64,000 nucleotides of DNA from Ruminococcus flavefaciens (lineage in GTDB: Bacteria > Bacillota > Clostridia > Oscillospirales > Ruminococcaceae): positions 1 through 64,000 of the forward strand of contig NZ_FRCT01000019.1 of the NCBI RefSeq assembly GCF_900143025.1, in the 5' to 3' direction. Of this stretch, positions 42,606-51,811 are shown in pieces. The first letter of the stretch is position 1, and the number at the start of each line of letters is the position of its first letter. The notes beneath the pieces were generated by a model. It did no database searches. It was not told where the DNA came from and saw only the letters and a program-made list of their open reading frames with translations. The translations under genes were made by a program, and so were the position numbers.

Positions 42606-45600
42606 ATGTTAAAGAAATCAGCAAAAAGAACCTGTGCAGGCATAATGAGTCTGGCAATGCTGTTAGGTACAGCAGGACTCTTTCCCACAGCAAAGGTTTC
42701 AGCAGCTTCAGGCGTAACTATCAATGAGGTTTGTCCGAAGAATTCCACATACGCTGCTCCTGACGGAGGTATGTACGACTGGGTAGAGCTTTTCAACAGC
42801 TCGGGAAGCCCTGTGGATATCAGCGGCTGGGGACTTACAGACAAGGCTGAGACTCCTTATAGATTTACTATCCCGTCGGGCACTGTACTTCAGCCGAATC
42901 AAGGCAAAGTATTCTTCTGCGACGGTACAGCAGGCGAGACAAATGCTTCTATAGCACCTTTCGGCCTTTCCACAAGCGGCGAAACTCTTACACTTACAGA
43001 TGCTTCGGGCAATATAGCTTCACAGATAACATTCGGCGATATGGCTAAGGATACTTCCTACGGTCAGTATCCCGACGGCAGCGGAGAGTTTTATGTTATG
43101 TCTGCAACTCCGGGCAAGAACAATGCTGCTCCCGAGGGTTCAAACGCAGTAAGAACTCCTTCATTCTCAGCCGAGAGCGGTTTTTATGACACAGGCTTTG
43201 CACTTACACTCGATGTTCCGCAGGGAACTACAGTTTACTATACAACAGACGGAAGCGACCCGACAACAGAGTCTGAAAAGTACACAGGTGCTATCACAGT
43301 CAAGGATATGACAAGCGAGCCCAACAAGTACAGCGCAAGAACAGACGTTACAGCATACACAGATATACTTGCTCCCGATGAGGGCGTACTCAAGGCAGCA
43401 GTAGTTCGTGCTATAGCAGTTGACGCACAGGGCAGAGCAAGCAGCATCGTTACAAAGACATATTTTATCGGTTCAGCTAATGTTGAGCGTTACAGAAATA
43501 TGAAGGTCATCTCACTTGTTACCGATCCTTCAAACCTTTTCGATTACGAAAAAGGTATTTACGTAAAAGGTAAGGTATACGACCAGGGCGGCAACGGCAT
43601 GGGCTGGGGTATGCCAGGCATGGGACAGCAGCAAGGTCAGCAAGGTCAGCAGGGCGGATTCAACTTCAACTTCGGCGGTGACCAGAACGGCGCACAGCAG
43701 GGCAACCCACAGCAGGGTCAGCAGCAGGGTAATCCACAGCAGGGCGGCTTCAATTTCAACTTTGGTGACCAGAACGGTGCTCAGCAGGGTAACCAGCAGC
43801 AGGGCGGTTTCAATATGGGCAATTTCAACCTCGGCGGAGCAGGCGGTCCTGTTGTAACTTCTGACGAGGAAGAAGCAGATACAGATGAAACAGTATTCGA
43901 CAGCATCAGCCTTGACAGCATAGATGCTCCCGAGATACTTGCAGACGGCGACGATCAGCAGCAGGCTGGCGGCGCACAGCAGGGCGGCTTCGGCGGCTTT
44001 GGCGGTTTCGGAGGCGCAGGTGGATTCGGCGGCTTCGGCGGTCAGCAGCAGGGTGACGGTGCAGCAGCAGGCGGTCAGGAAGGCGGCGCAGGCGGCTTTG
44101 GTGGCTTCGGAGGCGCAGGCGGATTTGGCGGCTTCGGCGGTCAGCAGCAGGGCGACGGTGCAGCAGCAGGCGGTCAGGAAGGCGGCGCAGGCGGCTTTGG
44201 TGGCTTCGGAGGCGCAGGCGGATTTGGCGGCTTCGGCGGTCAGCAGCAGGGCGACGGTGCAGCAGCAGGCGGTCAGGAAGGCGGCGCAGGCGGCTTTGGT
44301 GGCTTCGGAGGCGCAGGCGGAGCTGGCGGTTTTGGCGGCGGCTTCAACATGGGCGATATGGCATTCATGTCACAGGCTAACTACAACCAGAAGGGCCCAG
44401 AATGGGAGCGTCCGGCTAATATAGAGATATTTGAAAACGGCAAGAGCGTAGTTTCACAGGATGTAGGCATCAGAACAAAGGGTGCTGCTTCCCGTGCATG
44501 GGCACAGAAGAGCTTCAATATCTTTGCTCGTCAGGACTATGGCAAGAGCAGTGTAGAGTACGATCTCTTTGACGGTGAGGCTACAAAGGCTAAGAACAAC
44601 AAGGTAATCGATACATTTGACGGTTTCACTATCAGAAACGGCGGTAACGACAACATGGCAGGCTTCTTCCGTGATTCTGTCGCACAGTCACTTGTTACCG
44701 ACAGAGCTATGACTACACAGGCTACAAGCGAGTGTATCCTCTTTATCGACGGCGAGTTCTGGGGTATTTACCAGCTCATGGAGAAGTATAACGCAGATTA
44801 CTTCAAGTCACACTATGGTATAAAGAAGAATGACGTATGCTTTATCAAGAACAATTCTCTTGAGGACGGCAACGATCAGGACCTCAGCGAGTGGAACAAC
44901 CTTCTCGGAAACCTCTCAAGAGTTGATATGACACTTGATGAGAATTATCAGAGAGCTTGTGCAGAGCTTGATATGCAGAGCTTTATCGACTATTTCGCAG
45001 CTCAGATCTACTGGGCTAACCACGACTGGCCAAATAATAATACAGGTGTATGGCGTTCAAATGCTGTAGATCCTGAAAATCCATATGCAGACGGCAAGTG
45101 GAGAATGGTACTGTTTGATACAGAGTACAGCTCTAACCTTGCTGACAAGGTAAGTGAAACAGGTCCAACCTTCAACAGCTTTAATCAGGCTGCAGGCGGC
45201 GGAATGGGCGGCTTCGGTGGATTCATGGGCGGAGGCGGAAGTCTCAGCGGTGCATTCTCAAATCTTATGAAGAATCCTACATTCAGACAGCAGTTTGAGC
45301 TCAGCTTCATGGATATGGCTAACTATAACTTCGATACAAAGAAGACAACAGCTGCTATCAACTACTATAAGGGCTTTAAGCAGCAGATACTTGATACATA
45401 TAAGCGTTTCCCATCTTCAAAGAATATTCGCAATGAGCAGACATTCGAGCAGGATTATCAGCTCCTCGAAACATTCTATAACACAAGATACGGCAATGTT
45501 ACAAGTCAGATGAAGAACTATATGAACCTCACAGGCAGCCTTGCTACAGTTAATGTAAGCAACGACAGCAGCAAGGGTTCATTACAGCTCAATACTATCA

Positions 45601-46136
45601 AGTTTGACGACTCTATGAGCACATGGAGCGGTAAGTACTTCACAGACTTCCCTGTAACAGCTAAGGCAACTCCAAAGGAAGGCTACAGCTTCGATCACTG
45701 GGAGGTAACAGGTGCAACAGTATCCGATACATCTTCCGATACAATTACAGTACCTGTAAGCGAAGGCGTTACTATCAAGGCTGTTTATAAGACAGGCAGC
45801 TCTGAGCCAAGACCTGTTGTAACAACTACTACAACTACAACAACAGCTCCGAAGGTAACAACAACAACTACTACATCTTATGTAAAGCCTACAGAGTTCA
45901 CAAATGTTACATTACTTGGTGATGCAAACTGTGACGGTCAGGTTGACCTTTCAGATGCAGTTATGATAATGCAGGCTCTTGCAAATCCTAATAAATACGG
46001 TGTAAAGGGCAGCGATGCAAAGCATATGACAGATCAGGGGGCTGCAAACGCAGACGTTGACAAGTCAAGCGCAGGCATTACTGCAAACGATGCACTGAAA
46101 ATTCAGGAATTCCTCCTTGGCAAAGGCTCTCTCTAA
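42606..46136 (+). CDS. Secreted CotH-kinase-type protein with dockerin and Gly-rich insert
   Basis: 1176 residues. Order: signal peptide (1-33); lamin-tail-like domain (about 36-140: TINEVCPKNS, DWVELFNSS, DISGWGLTD); chitobiase-like beta domain (about 190-290: YYTTDGSDPTT). The CotH region starts near 296, interrupted at about 327-590 by a Gly/Gln/Phe-rich insert, and continues from YNQKGPEWERPANIEIFE to about 985 (RTKGAASRAWAQKSFNIF). An InlB-type beta repeat (about 995-1065), a Thr linker and a dockerin (DANCDGQVDLSDAV, QALANPNKYG) end the protein. CotH proteins are atypical protein kinases in spore coats; in ruminococci they occur in cellulosomal proteins. GGAGG precedes ATG. Confidence 0.88.
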   Translation: MLKKSAKRTCAGIMSLAMLLGTAGLFPTAKVSAASGVTINEVCPKNSTYAAPDGGMYDWVELFNSSGSPVDISGWGLTDKAETPYRFTIPSGTVLQPNQGKVFFCDGTAGETNASIAPFGLSTSGETLTLTDASGNIASQITFGDMAKDTSYGQYPDGSGEFYVMSATPGKNNAAPEGSNAVRTPSFSAESGFYDTGFALTLDVPQGTTVYYTTDGSDPTTESEKYTGAITVKDMTSEPNKYSARTDVTAYTDILAPDEGVLKAAVVRAIAVDAQGRASSIVTKTYFIGSANVERYRNMKVISLVTDPSNLFDYEKGIYVKGKVYDQGGNGMGWGMPGMGQQQGQQGQQGGFNFNFGGDQNGAQQGNPQQGQQQGNPQQGGFNFNFGDQNGAQQGNQQQGGFNMGNFNLGGAGGPVVTSDEEEADTDETVFDSISLDSIDAPEILADGDDQQQAGGAQQGGFGGFGGFGGAGGFGGFGGQQQGDGAAAGGQEGGAGGFGGFGGAGGFGGFGGQQQGDGAAAGGQEGGAGGFGGFGGAGGFGGFGGQQQGDGAAAGGQEGGAGGFGGFGGAGGAGGFGGGFNMGDMAFMSQANYNQKGPEWERPANIEIFENGKSVVSQDVGIRTKGAASRAWAQKSFNIFARQDYGKSSVEYDLFDGEATKAKNNKVIDTFDGFTIRNGGNDNMAGFFRDSVAQSLVTDRAMTTQATSECILFIDGEFWGIYQLMEKYNADYFKSHYGIKKNDVCFIKNNSLEDGNDQDLSEWNNLLGNLSRVDMTLDENYQRACAELDMQSFIDYFAAQIYWANHDWPNNNTGVWRSNAVDPENPYADGKWRMVLFDTEYSSNLADKVSETGPTFNSFNQAAGGGMGGFGGFMGGGGSLSGAFSNLMKNPTFRQQFELSFMDMANYNFDTKKTTAAINYYKGFKQQILDTYKRFPSSKNIRNEQTFEQDYQLLETFYNTRYGNVTSQMKNYMNLTGSLATVNVSNDSSKGSLQLNTIKFDDSMSTWSGKYFTDFPVTAKATPKEGYSFDHWEVTGATVSDTSSDTITVPVSEGVTIKAVYKTGSSEPRPVVTTTTTTTTAPKVTTTTTTSYVKPTEFTNVTLLGDANCDGQVDLSDAVMIMQALANPNKYGVKGSDAKHMTDQGAANADVDKSSAGITANDALKIQEFLLGKGSL
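44028..44324 (+). repeat. Three tandem 99-bp coding repeats
   Basis: Each 99-bp unit encodes 33 residues containing GGFGGQQQGDGAAAGG and QEGGAGGFGGFGGAGGF. Unit spacing is exactly 99 (for example GCGGTCAGGAAGG at 44071, 44170 and 44269) and the units are nearly identical, so copy number may vary between strains. Confidence 0.92.
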
Positions 46137-46156
46137 TTAATTACTTACTATACGCA

Positions 46157-46190
46157 AAAAAGCTGCACGATAATGTGCAGCTTTTTTGTA
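46157..46190 (+). terminator. Terminator of the CotH gene
   Basis: AAAGCTGCAC / GTGCAGCTTT hairpin followed by a T run, 20 bp after the stop. Confidence 0.85.
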
Positions 46191-46298
46191 TTGTGTACGT
46201 GCGGCGTTTGCAAGTGAGCAGAACTAAGAACTAAGAACTAAGCAGGGAACACCGTTCTCGGCGTTCCAATGTATAACACACAATATTATGTATTAAAA

Positions 46299-46425
46299 AG
46301 GGCGCACATTAGGCTGCTCCCCTTAACGGAAAAAGCGGGCTACCGAGCCGTAAAGTAACGGCTCATATTTGGTAACCTGCGATTCCGCCAAAGGGGGCTC
46401 CCCTTGTGCGCCCACCTAATGGCTA
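46299..46425. repeat. Structured, inverted-ended intergenic element
   Basis: Begins GGGCGCACATTAGG and ends GTGCGCCCACCTAAT, so the outer 8 bp (GGGCGCAC / GTGCGCCC) pair. Inner pairs include CTGCTCCCCTT with AAGGGGAGC and GAGCCGT with ACGGCTC. About 127 bp without a frame. It could be a small non-autonomous repeat (MITE/REP-like) or a structured RNA. Confidence 0.45.
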
Positions 46426-46437
46426 AAGGCTAACGGC

Positions 46438-47070
46438 TCAGTTTAGCCCCTTGACCTCTGTATAATAGTATACCGCAAGCTGAGTGCGGTCGCGGAGCTC
46501 AAGCTTATCCAGGAGATTGCTGATATAATTCCTTATAGTGCCCTCACCGAGGAAAAGCTTTCCCGATATCTCCTTATTGCTCAGTCCTTCGGCAACAAGC
46601 TCCATTATTTCACGTTCCTTGTCGCTTATACCGTGAGCGGCAAAGTCGTATTTATCCTTTGGCTTCATAAGCTCGGGAAGCTTGTTCATTATAGTGCTTC
46701 CGTAGACGCTCTGTCCGCCCATGACTGTTTCAAGGGCAGGGACAATGCCGTCGAAGTCCTGTTTGAGTATATAGCCCTGTGCGCCCATATTCAGAGCCTT
46801 GATGATGTACTCGTCGTCCGAGAATGTGGTGAGATAGAGTATCTTTGCGTCGGGGAACTCCTTCAATATGACCTCACCTGCTTCTATTCCCGTCATGCCC
46901 TCCATGCGTATATCCATGAGGATAACATCGGGCTTTATCTCTCTGTACAGCTCTATTGCTTCCTTACCGCTTGAACCCATAGCGGCAACAGTTACCTTGC
47001 CCGAATTTTCGAGTATAGTTTTCAGTGAAAGTGCAACAAGCTTGTCGTCATCTATAACAATAATGTCCAT
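46438..47070 (-). CDS. NarL/LuxR-family response regulator
   Basis: 210 residues from MDIIVIDDDK, with AAAGGAG upstream; an earlier in-frame ATG lacks a ribosome site. The receiver domain has phospho-acceptor Asp53 in VILMDIRMEGMTG, Thr in YLTTFSDD and Lys in ILKQDF. The LuxR helix-turn-helix (about 145-205) contains LVAEGLSNKEISGKLFLGEGTIRNYIS. No sensor kinase gene is adjacent, so its partner is elsewhere. It is divergent from an ABC-2 exporter operon, which it may regulate, as in many DesR/LiaR-type systems. Confidence 0.9.
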   Translation of the reverse strand: MDIIVIDDDKLVALSLKTILENSGKVTVAAMGSSGKEAIELYREIKPDVILMDIRMEGMTGIEAGEVILKEFPDAKILYLTTFSDDEYIIKALNMGAQGYILKQDFDGIVPALETVMGGQSVYGSTIMNKLPELMKPKDKYDFAAHGISDKEREIMELVAEGLSNKEISGKLFLGEGTIRNYISNLLDKLELRDRTQLAVYYYTEVKGLN

Positions 47071-47250
47071 AACTGCTCCTTTGCGGCATATGCCGTGACC
47101 TGATCTTTTCATTATTATATCATAGGGGCGATCATTTTTCAAGTGAAGAATGTGACAAATGTCATATTGAAAAACTGACTCCAGACACTACAAAACACTT
47201 TTCATGTGCGGTATAATGATTACAGTAAAACACAACAGGGAGGAACTGCT

Positions 47251-48201
47251 ATGGAAAACACAGTTATAAAAATAAATAATCTTGTAAAACGCTACGGCGA
47301 TCTTATCGCACTTGATCACCTTGAACTTGAAATAAAGCAGGGTGAGATATTCGGACTTCTCGGACCTAACGGCTCGGGCAAGACCACTACAATAAACTGT
47401 CTGCTTTCACTTCTTGCCTTTGACAAGGGCGATATCGAGATATTCGGAAAGAAGATGACACCTGTAAGCTACGACATCAAAAAAGAGATAGGCGTTATCA
47501 TGCAGAACGTCACCGTATTCGACGAGCTTACAGTGTATGAGAATATCGACTATTTCTGCGGACTCTATATCAATGACAAGGCAAAGCGCAAACAGTATGT
47601 TGAGGACGCTATAAAGTTCGTAGAGCTTGGAGATTTCAGAAAGTTCTATCCGAAAAAGCTTTCGGGCGGACTTCTCCGCAGACTCAATATCGCCTGCGGC
47701 ATCGCTCACAAGCCTAAGCTCATAATCCTCGACGAGCCAACAGTTGCGGTAGACCCGCAGAGCAGAAACCGTATCCTTGAAGGCATACAGGAGCTCAACA
47801 AAAACGGTGCAACAGTCATCTACACCTCACACTATATGGAGGAGGTAGAACAGATATGCACACGCATCGCTATCATGGACAAGGGAAAAAAGATAGCCGA
47901 GGGCACTAAGGACGAGCTCAAGCGCATGATAAAGAATACCGAGACTATCACTATCGAGATACTCGATATCCCTGAGAATATACTCAAGGAGATATCAGGA
48001 CTTCCTCACGTATACGATACAGACCTGAGCAACGGCAAGCTTACTGTCTGCTGCTCGGGCGGCAAGCATAATCTTACAAGAGTGCTTGATGTGCTTCAGA
48101 GGAACGAGCTCAGCTTCGGAAGAGTCTACACCGAACTTCCTACCCTTAATGATGTATTCCTTGAAATTACAGGAACAGCTCTCAGAGACAAGGAGGAATG
48201 A
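47251..48201 (+). CDS. ABC-2 transporter ATP-binding protein
   Basis: 316 residues from MENTVIKINN; AGGGAGG lies seven bases upstream. Walker A GPNGSGKTTT, Q loop in VIMQNVTVFDEL, signature LSGGLLRRLNIACG, Walker B LIILDEPTVAVDPQ and the H loop in YTSHYMEE. The C-terminal extension (about 225-316) is of the DrrA/CcmA type seen in drug and polyketide exporters. It is followed by two permease genes, each overlapping the one before. It stands next to the biosynthetic operon at 50863-60835. Confidence 0.92.
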   Translation: MENTVIKINNLVKRYGDLIALDHLELEIKQGEIFGLLGPNGSGKTTTINCLLSLLAFDKGDIEIFGKKMTPVSYDIKKEIGVIMQNVTVFDELTVYENIDYFCGLYINDKAKRKQYVEDAIKFVELGDFRKFYPKKLSGGLLRRLNIACGIAHKPKLIILDEPTVAVDPQSRNRILEGIQELNKNGATVIYTSHYMEEVEQICTRIAIMDKGKKIAEGTKDELKRMIKNTETITIEILDIPENILKEISGLPHVYDTDLSNGKLTVCCSGGKHNLTRVLDVLQRNELSFGRVYTELPTLNDVFLEITGTALRDKEE

Positions 48202-48203
48202 TC

Positions 48204-49337
48204 ATGTTCTTGCATATCTTTAAATATGAGCTGAAAAACGGTCTCCGCACAAAGGACCTTATCATATGGCTCATACTATTCCCCATACTTCTCGGCACCT
48301 GCTTCAAGATAGCTTTCGGAAGCATATACGAAAAGACCGAGAAATTCAGATCCATACCCGTTGCGGTAGTTGATGACGGAGATAATGCGGCATTCAGACA
48401 GGTCATAGAGAGCATAGAAAGTGCTGATGAGCCCTTCCTGAAAGCCACATTCACAGACAAGGAAAAGGCAGAAAAAATGCTTGATGACGGCGATGTTGAG
48501 GGCATAATCTTTACTGCTGACAAGCTCAGCCTTACAGTAAAGGAAAAGGGAATTAAGGAGACAATGCTCAAATCCTTTGTGGAGCAGTACACTGTCCGCG
48601 AAAAGATAGTTATGGACGCAATAAATACAGCTCCCGAAAAGGCACAGGAGGTCATTGCTTCACTTACCTCGGATACAGCTTCTTCATGTAAGGAGATACC
48701 TCTCACACAGGGAAATCCCGACCCGTATGTACAGTATTTCTACAACCTTATCGCTATGGTAGCAATGTTCGGCAGTATAACAGGTATGCATATAACCATA
48801 CAGAATCAGGCAGACCTTTCACCTCTCGGCGCAAGGAACAACTGCTCGCCTGCACCAAAGTCAATAAGCATAGCTGCTTGTCTTGCAGGAAGCTACATCA
48901 TGCAGACGGTTTGTATGATCAACTGCGTTACATTCCTTGCATTTGTGCTGAAAGTAGACTTCGGCGACAGATTGTGGCTGGTATATCCTTCTGCAATACT
49001 CGGCGGAATATTAGGTGTTTCATTCGGCTTCTTCGTAGGCTCTATAGCCCGTGTGAGCATTAAGGCAAAGACTGCGATACTCATGTCCGTATCAATGGCA
49101 CTGTGTTTTTGCAGCGGTCTTATGGTAGGAAATATGAAGGCTGTTATCGCAGGCAAGATACCGTGGTTCAACAATATAAATCCTGCGGCTGTTATCTCAG
49201 ACAGCTTCTACTGCCTCAATATCTATGAGGACTACGACCGTTTCATATCAAAGCTCATAACTATGGCAGTAACATCTGCTGCGTTCATAGTTCTTGGCTT
49301 TGTGATATCAAGGAGGAAGAAATATGCAAGTATTTAA
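48204..49337 (+). CDS. ABC-2 transporter permease A
   Basis: 377 residues if started at ATG 48204, where AGGAGG has normal spacing; ATG 48198 is also possible. One N-terminal membrane segment (about 18-38) is followed by an outside domain of about 145 residues and then five or six helices. This is the ABC2_membrane_3 layout (YhgE/DrrB-like). It overlaps the next permease gene by 14 bases. The exported substrate is unknown. Confidence 0.87.
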   Translation: MFLHIFKYELKNGLRTKDLIIWLILFPILLGTCFKIAFGSIYEKTEKFRSIPVAVVDDGDNAAFRQVIESIESADEPFLKATFTDKEKAEKMLDDGDVEGIIFTADKLSLTVKEKGIKETMLKSFVEQYTVREKIVMDAINTAPEKAQEVIASLTSDTASSCKEIPLTQGNPDPYVQYFYNLIAMVAMFGSITGMHITIQNQADLSPLGARNNCSPAPKSISIAACLAGSYIMQTVCMINCVTFLAFVLKVDFGDRLWLVYPSAILGGILGVSFGFFVGSIARVSIKAKTAILMSVSMALCFCSGLMVGNMKAVIAGKIPWFNNINPAAVISDSFYCLNIYEDYDRFISKLITMAVTSAAFIVLGFVISRRKKYASI

Positions 49338-50514
49338 GGCGATGTTCAAGGTAATGAGGAGCAGGCTCCCCTCAGCTATGATATATGTTGTCTGCTTTGT
49401 GGTCATCTCGGCAATTATTGCAAACGCTTCGACAAATGATAACAAGTTTGAAGCCAAAAGGCTGGATATAAGCATTTTTGATGAGGACGATACTCCCGAA
49501 AGCCACGCGCTGGCAGAAATTATAAAGAAAAGCAATGATATAGTTGAAATAGAGAAGGATAAGGATACCATTTTAGATTCACTTTACTACAGAAGGATAG
49601 ATTATGCACTTATTATAAATAAGGGTTATGCCGATAAGCTCAGAGCAGGGGAAACAGCAGAGCTTTTCAGCAGCTATCATCTTGACGAAAGCTTTTCTGT
49701 AGTATATATGGGACAGTTCCTTGACGAGTATGTAAGCACAGTAAAGGCATATCTCAATATGGGCAAAAGCTTTGACGAGGCAGCTGCAAGCGCAGAGCAG
49801 GCTTTGTCTCAGAATGCAAAGGTAAATATGCTCAGCAGGATAGACAAGGGCGGCAATTCACACTTCAGCGTTGATTTTGCAGGCTATTTCCAGTATATGC
49901 CATATATACTCATATCTATAATCATCAGTGTTGTAAGCCTTGTGCTTGTAACTATGAACAGGAAGGATATACGCTTCCGTACGAACTGCTCCTGCCTTAA
50001 AGAGTCAAAATACACCGCACAACTTTTTATCGGAAGCTTTGTATTTGTGTTCTTCATATGGCTGGTATTTATGATATTCGGAGCAATACTCAACAGGGAG
50101 ATGTACACAGGCAGAGCATGGCTTGCAGTGCTCAACAGCTTCATATTTGCAATTGTAGTAGCAACAATGGCAGTGCTTGTAGCAAGCTTTGAGCCAAAGG
50201 ATAATGTACTCAATCTTATCACACAGGTTCTGGGACTGGGAATGAGCTTCTTCTGCGGAATATTTATCCCTGTTGAGGTACTGGGTGACGGTGTGCTTTC
50301 AGCAGCAAGGTTCCTGCCTGCATACTGGTATGTAAAAGCTAATAATATGATAGCAGACATCACACCATACAGCTTCAGCGAAGTTGTTGAGTGCTATCTC
50401 ATACAGCTCGGCTTTGCAGCAGCAATGATAATAATCACACTGCTTGTCCGCAAGGTAAAATACAGCGGAGCAGCTATCAGTACAGCCGTTAAGAAAAAAG
50501 CACTTACTCATTGA
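49324..50514 (+). CDS. ABC-2 transporter permease B
   Basis: 396 residues; AAGGAGG precedes the ATG within the upstream gene. The plan is the same as permease A: first helix (about 16-36), outside domain to about 175, then five helices. The two permeases form a heterodimer with the ATPase encoded first. The operon ends 350 bp before the convergent biosynthetic operon. Confidence 0.87.
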   Translation: MQVFKAMFKVMRSRLPSAMIYVVCFVVISAIIANASTNDNKFEAKRLDISIFDEDDTPESHALAEIIKKSNDIVEIEKDKDTILDSLYYRRIDYALIINKGYADKLRAGETAELFSSYHLDESFSVVYMGQFLDEYVSTVKAYLNMGKSFDEAAASAEQALSQNAKVNMLSRIDKGGNSHFSVDFAGYFQYMPYILISIIISVVSLVLVTMNRKDIRFRTNCSCLKESKYTAQLFIGSFVFVFFIWLVFMIFGAILNREMYTGRAWLAVLNSFIFAIVVATMAVLVASFEPKDNVLNLITQVLGLGMSFFCGIFIPVEVLGDGVLSAARFLPAYWYVKANNMIADITPYSFSEVVECYLIQLGFAAAMIIITLLVRKVKYSGAAISTAVKKKALTH

Positions 50515-50862
50515 GCCCTTAGCCTGTAGGGGACGGCGTCCTCGACGTTCCACCAATGCATAATTATGGTGCCTGCTGCGTGGGCGACCAGTGGTCTTCC
50601 CTACATTTTAAGTTGTCTGTGCAGGCAGACAACTTAACTCTCAACTAAAAAACAGCCGCTTGCATTGTGAATGACTCACAAATGCAAGCGGCTAATTTTG
50701 TTTATAAAGTAGAATATAAAAACTGAATTTTCAATAATCAATGCTTTTCCGTTGAAAAAGCAGCTTTTTCAGCCCATAAGTGAAAGACGTTTTGTCATAA
50801 AGAGAAAATGGCAGTTGATATTAATGTCTGCAAAGCAGCCACCATAACTCTCAACTGGCTGT
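50515..50862. other. Convergent intergenic region with short repeats and a terminator
   Basis: Contains GTAGGGGACGGCGTCCTCGA, a GTAGGGAC-type palindromic short repeat resembling one near 32900 (GTAGGGACGAACAGTG). Also AAGTTGTCTG / CAGACAACTT at 50610-50634. The terminator AGCCGCTTGCATT / AATGCAAGCGGCT at 50654-50693 has a T run on the minus strand and ends the biosynthetic operon. No gene. Confidence 0.6.
50654..50693 (-). terminator. Terminator of the biosynthetic operon
   Basis: Perfect 13-bp stem AGCCGCTTGCATT / AATGCAAGCGGCT, followed on the minus strand by GTTTTTTAG. It is the first strong hairpin after the thioesterase stop at 50863. Confidence 0.75.
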
Positions 50863-51558
50863 TCACTCAGCAAGCTGTTTTTTAATAATGCTGCATATTT
50901 CTTCCTTGTGCTGCTGGAAGTAGAAATGATTTCCTGCAAATGGATACAGGCGGCATTTGCCCTCTGTAAATCTGCTCCAGCTGCTCATATCAACGTTTTT
51001 CATCAGCGGGTCCTCAGTGCCGTAAAATACTGTTATATCACAGTCGAATTTTACCTCATCGGGAGAAGCGGAATAGCTTTCAGCCATACGCACATCTGTA
51101 CAGAGTATGCGGTTGAGTATACGCATAAGCTCCTCATCGGCAACAGGGGCATTTGAAGAAAGGGCATTAGCGGAAAAGAACGAAACTATCTCTTCATCTG
51201 AAGCAGTATTCACGTTCTCAAAGCAGTGTACGTCCTCATCGGGCGGATTTTTTCCCGAAAGGAAGATATGACAGGGCTGCGGGAGTCCCTTTGCCTTTGT
51301 CTGCTTAACAAACTCTGTTACAAGCACCGTGCCCATACTGTGTCCGAAAAGCGCATATTCGCCCTTGATATCCTCAGAATGTTTTTCTATGAGGTCTGCA
51401 ACACAGTCATGTATATTATCCAGCAGAGGCTCTGAGGGGCGCGTAAAGCGTCCTGAAAGCTCCATAGGGATAACAGTCATATCCTTTGGAAGAAAACGCT
51501 TGAAGGAGCTGTAGCTCTTTGCCGAGCCCCCTGCGTGAGGGAAAAAGAATAATACCAT
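50863..51558 (-). CDS. Type II thioesterase (GrsT/RifR-like)
   Basis: 231 residues, alpha/beta hydrolase. N-terminal FFFPHAGGSAKSYSSF and nucleophile Ser74 in LFGHSMGTVL; the Asp and His (FAGNHFYF) are near the C-terminus. This family removes wrong or stalled acyl groups from carrier proteins in polyketide and nonribosomal peptide systems, or releases the product. It is the last gene of the 13-gene operon, one base after the ACP gene. Its presence argues for a secondary-metabolite role of the operon over ordinary fatty-acid synthesis. Confidence 0.88.
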   Translation of the reverse strand: MVLFFFPHAGGSAKSYSSFKRFLPKDMTVIPMELSGRFTRPSEPLLDNIHDCVADLIEKHSEDIKGEYALFGHSMGTVLVTEFVKQTKAKGLPQPCHIFLSGKNPPDEDVHCFENVNTASDEEIVSFFSANALSSNAPVADEELMRILNRILCTDVRMAESYSASPDEVKFDCDITVFYGTEDPLMKNVDMSSWSRFTEGKCRLYPFAGNHFYFQQHKEEICSIIKKQLAE

Positions 51559-51559
51559 A

Positions 51560-51811
51560 TTATTCCTCGACAGGTGTACCCTTTTCGTTGAGGAGGTCGA
51601 ATATCTCGCCTACCTTGCTGATAGAAGCGACCAGTGAAAGAGGTACATTGAGCTTGAATATCTCGGTTATTTCCGAGCCCAGACCGAAAAGTCCGAGAGA
51701 ATCGAGATAAAGGTCGTCATAAACGTCAGTATCTCTTGTTATTTCAGAAGCGTCAACTCCGACATAATCGGAGATAGCCTGCTTGAAATCATCAAAATTA
51801 AGGTTATTCAT
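51560..51811 (-). CDS. Acyl carrier protein 1
   Basis: 83 residues, acidic, four-helix carrier. The phosphopantetheine site is Ser38 in LYLDSLGLFGL. The start overlaps the ligase stop (TAATG), so the ligase probably loads this carrier. It differs strongly from the second carrier at 59589, suggesting separate starter and extender roles. No phosphopantetheinyl transferase gene is in the window. Confidence 0.88.
   Translation of the reverse strand: MNNLNFDDFKQAISDYVGVDASEITRDTDVYDDLYLDSLGLFGLGSEITEIFKLNVPLSLVASISKVGEIFDLLNEKGTPVEE

Noticed and set aside
44028-44324. CRISPR-like or satellite repeat array
   Set aside because: The 99-bp units are adjacent without spacers, stay in frame and encode Gly/Phe/Gln blocks of the CotH protein.
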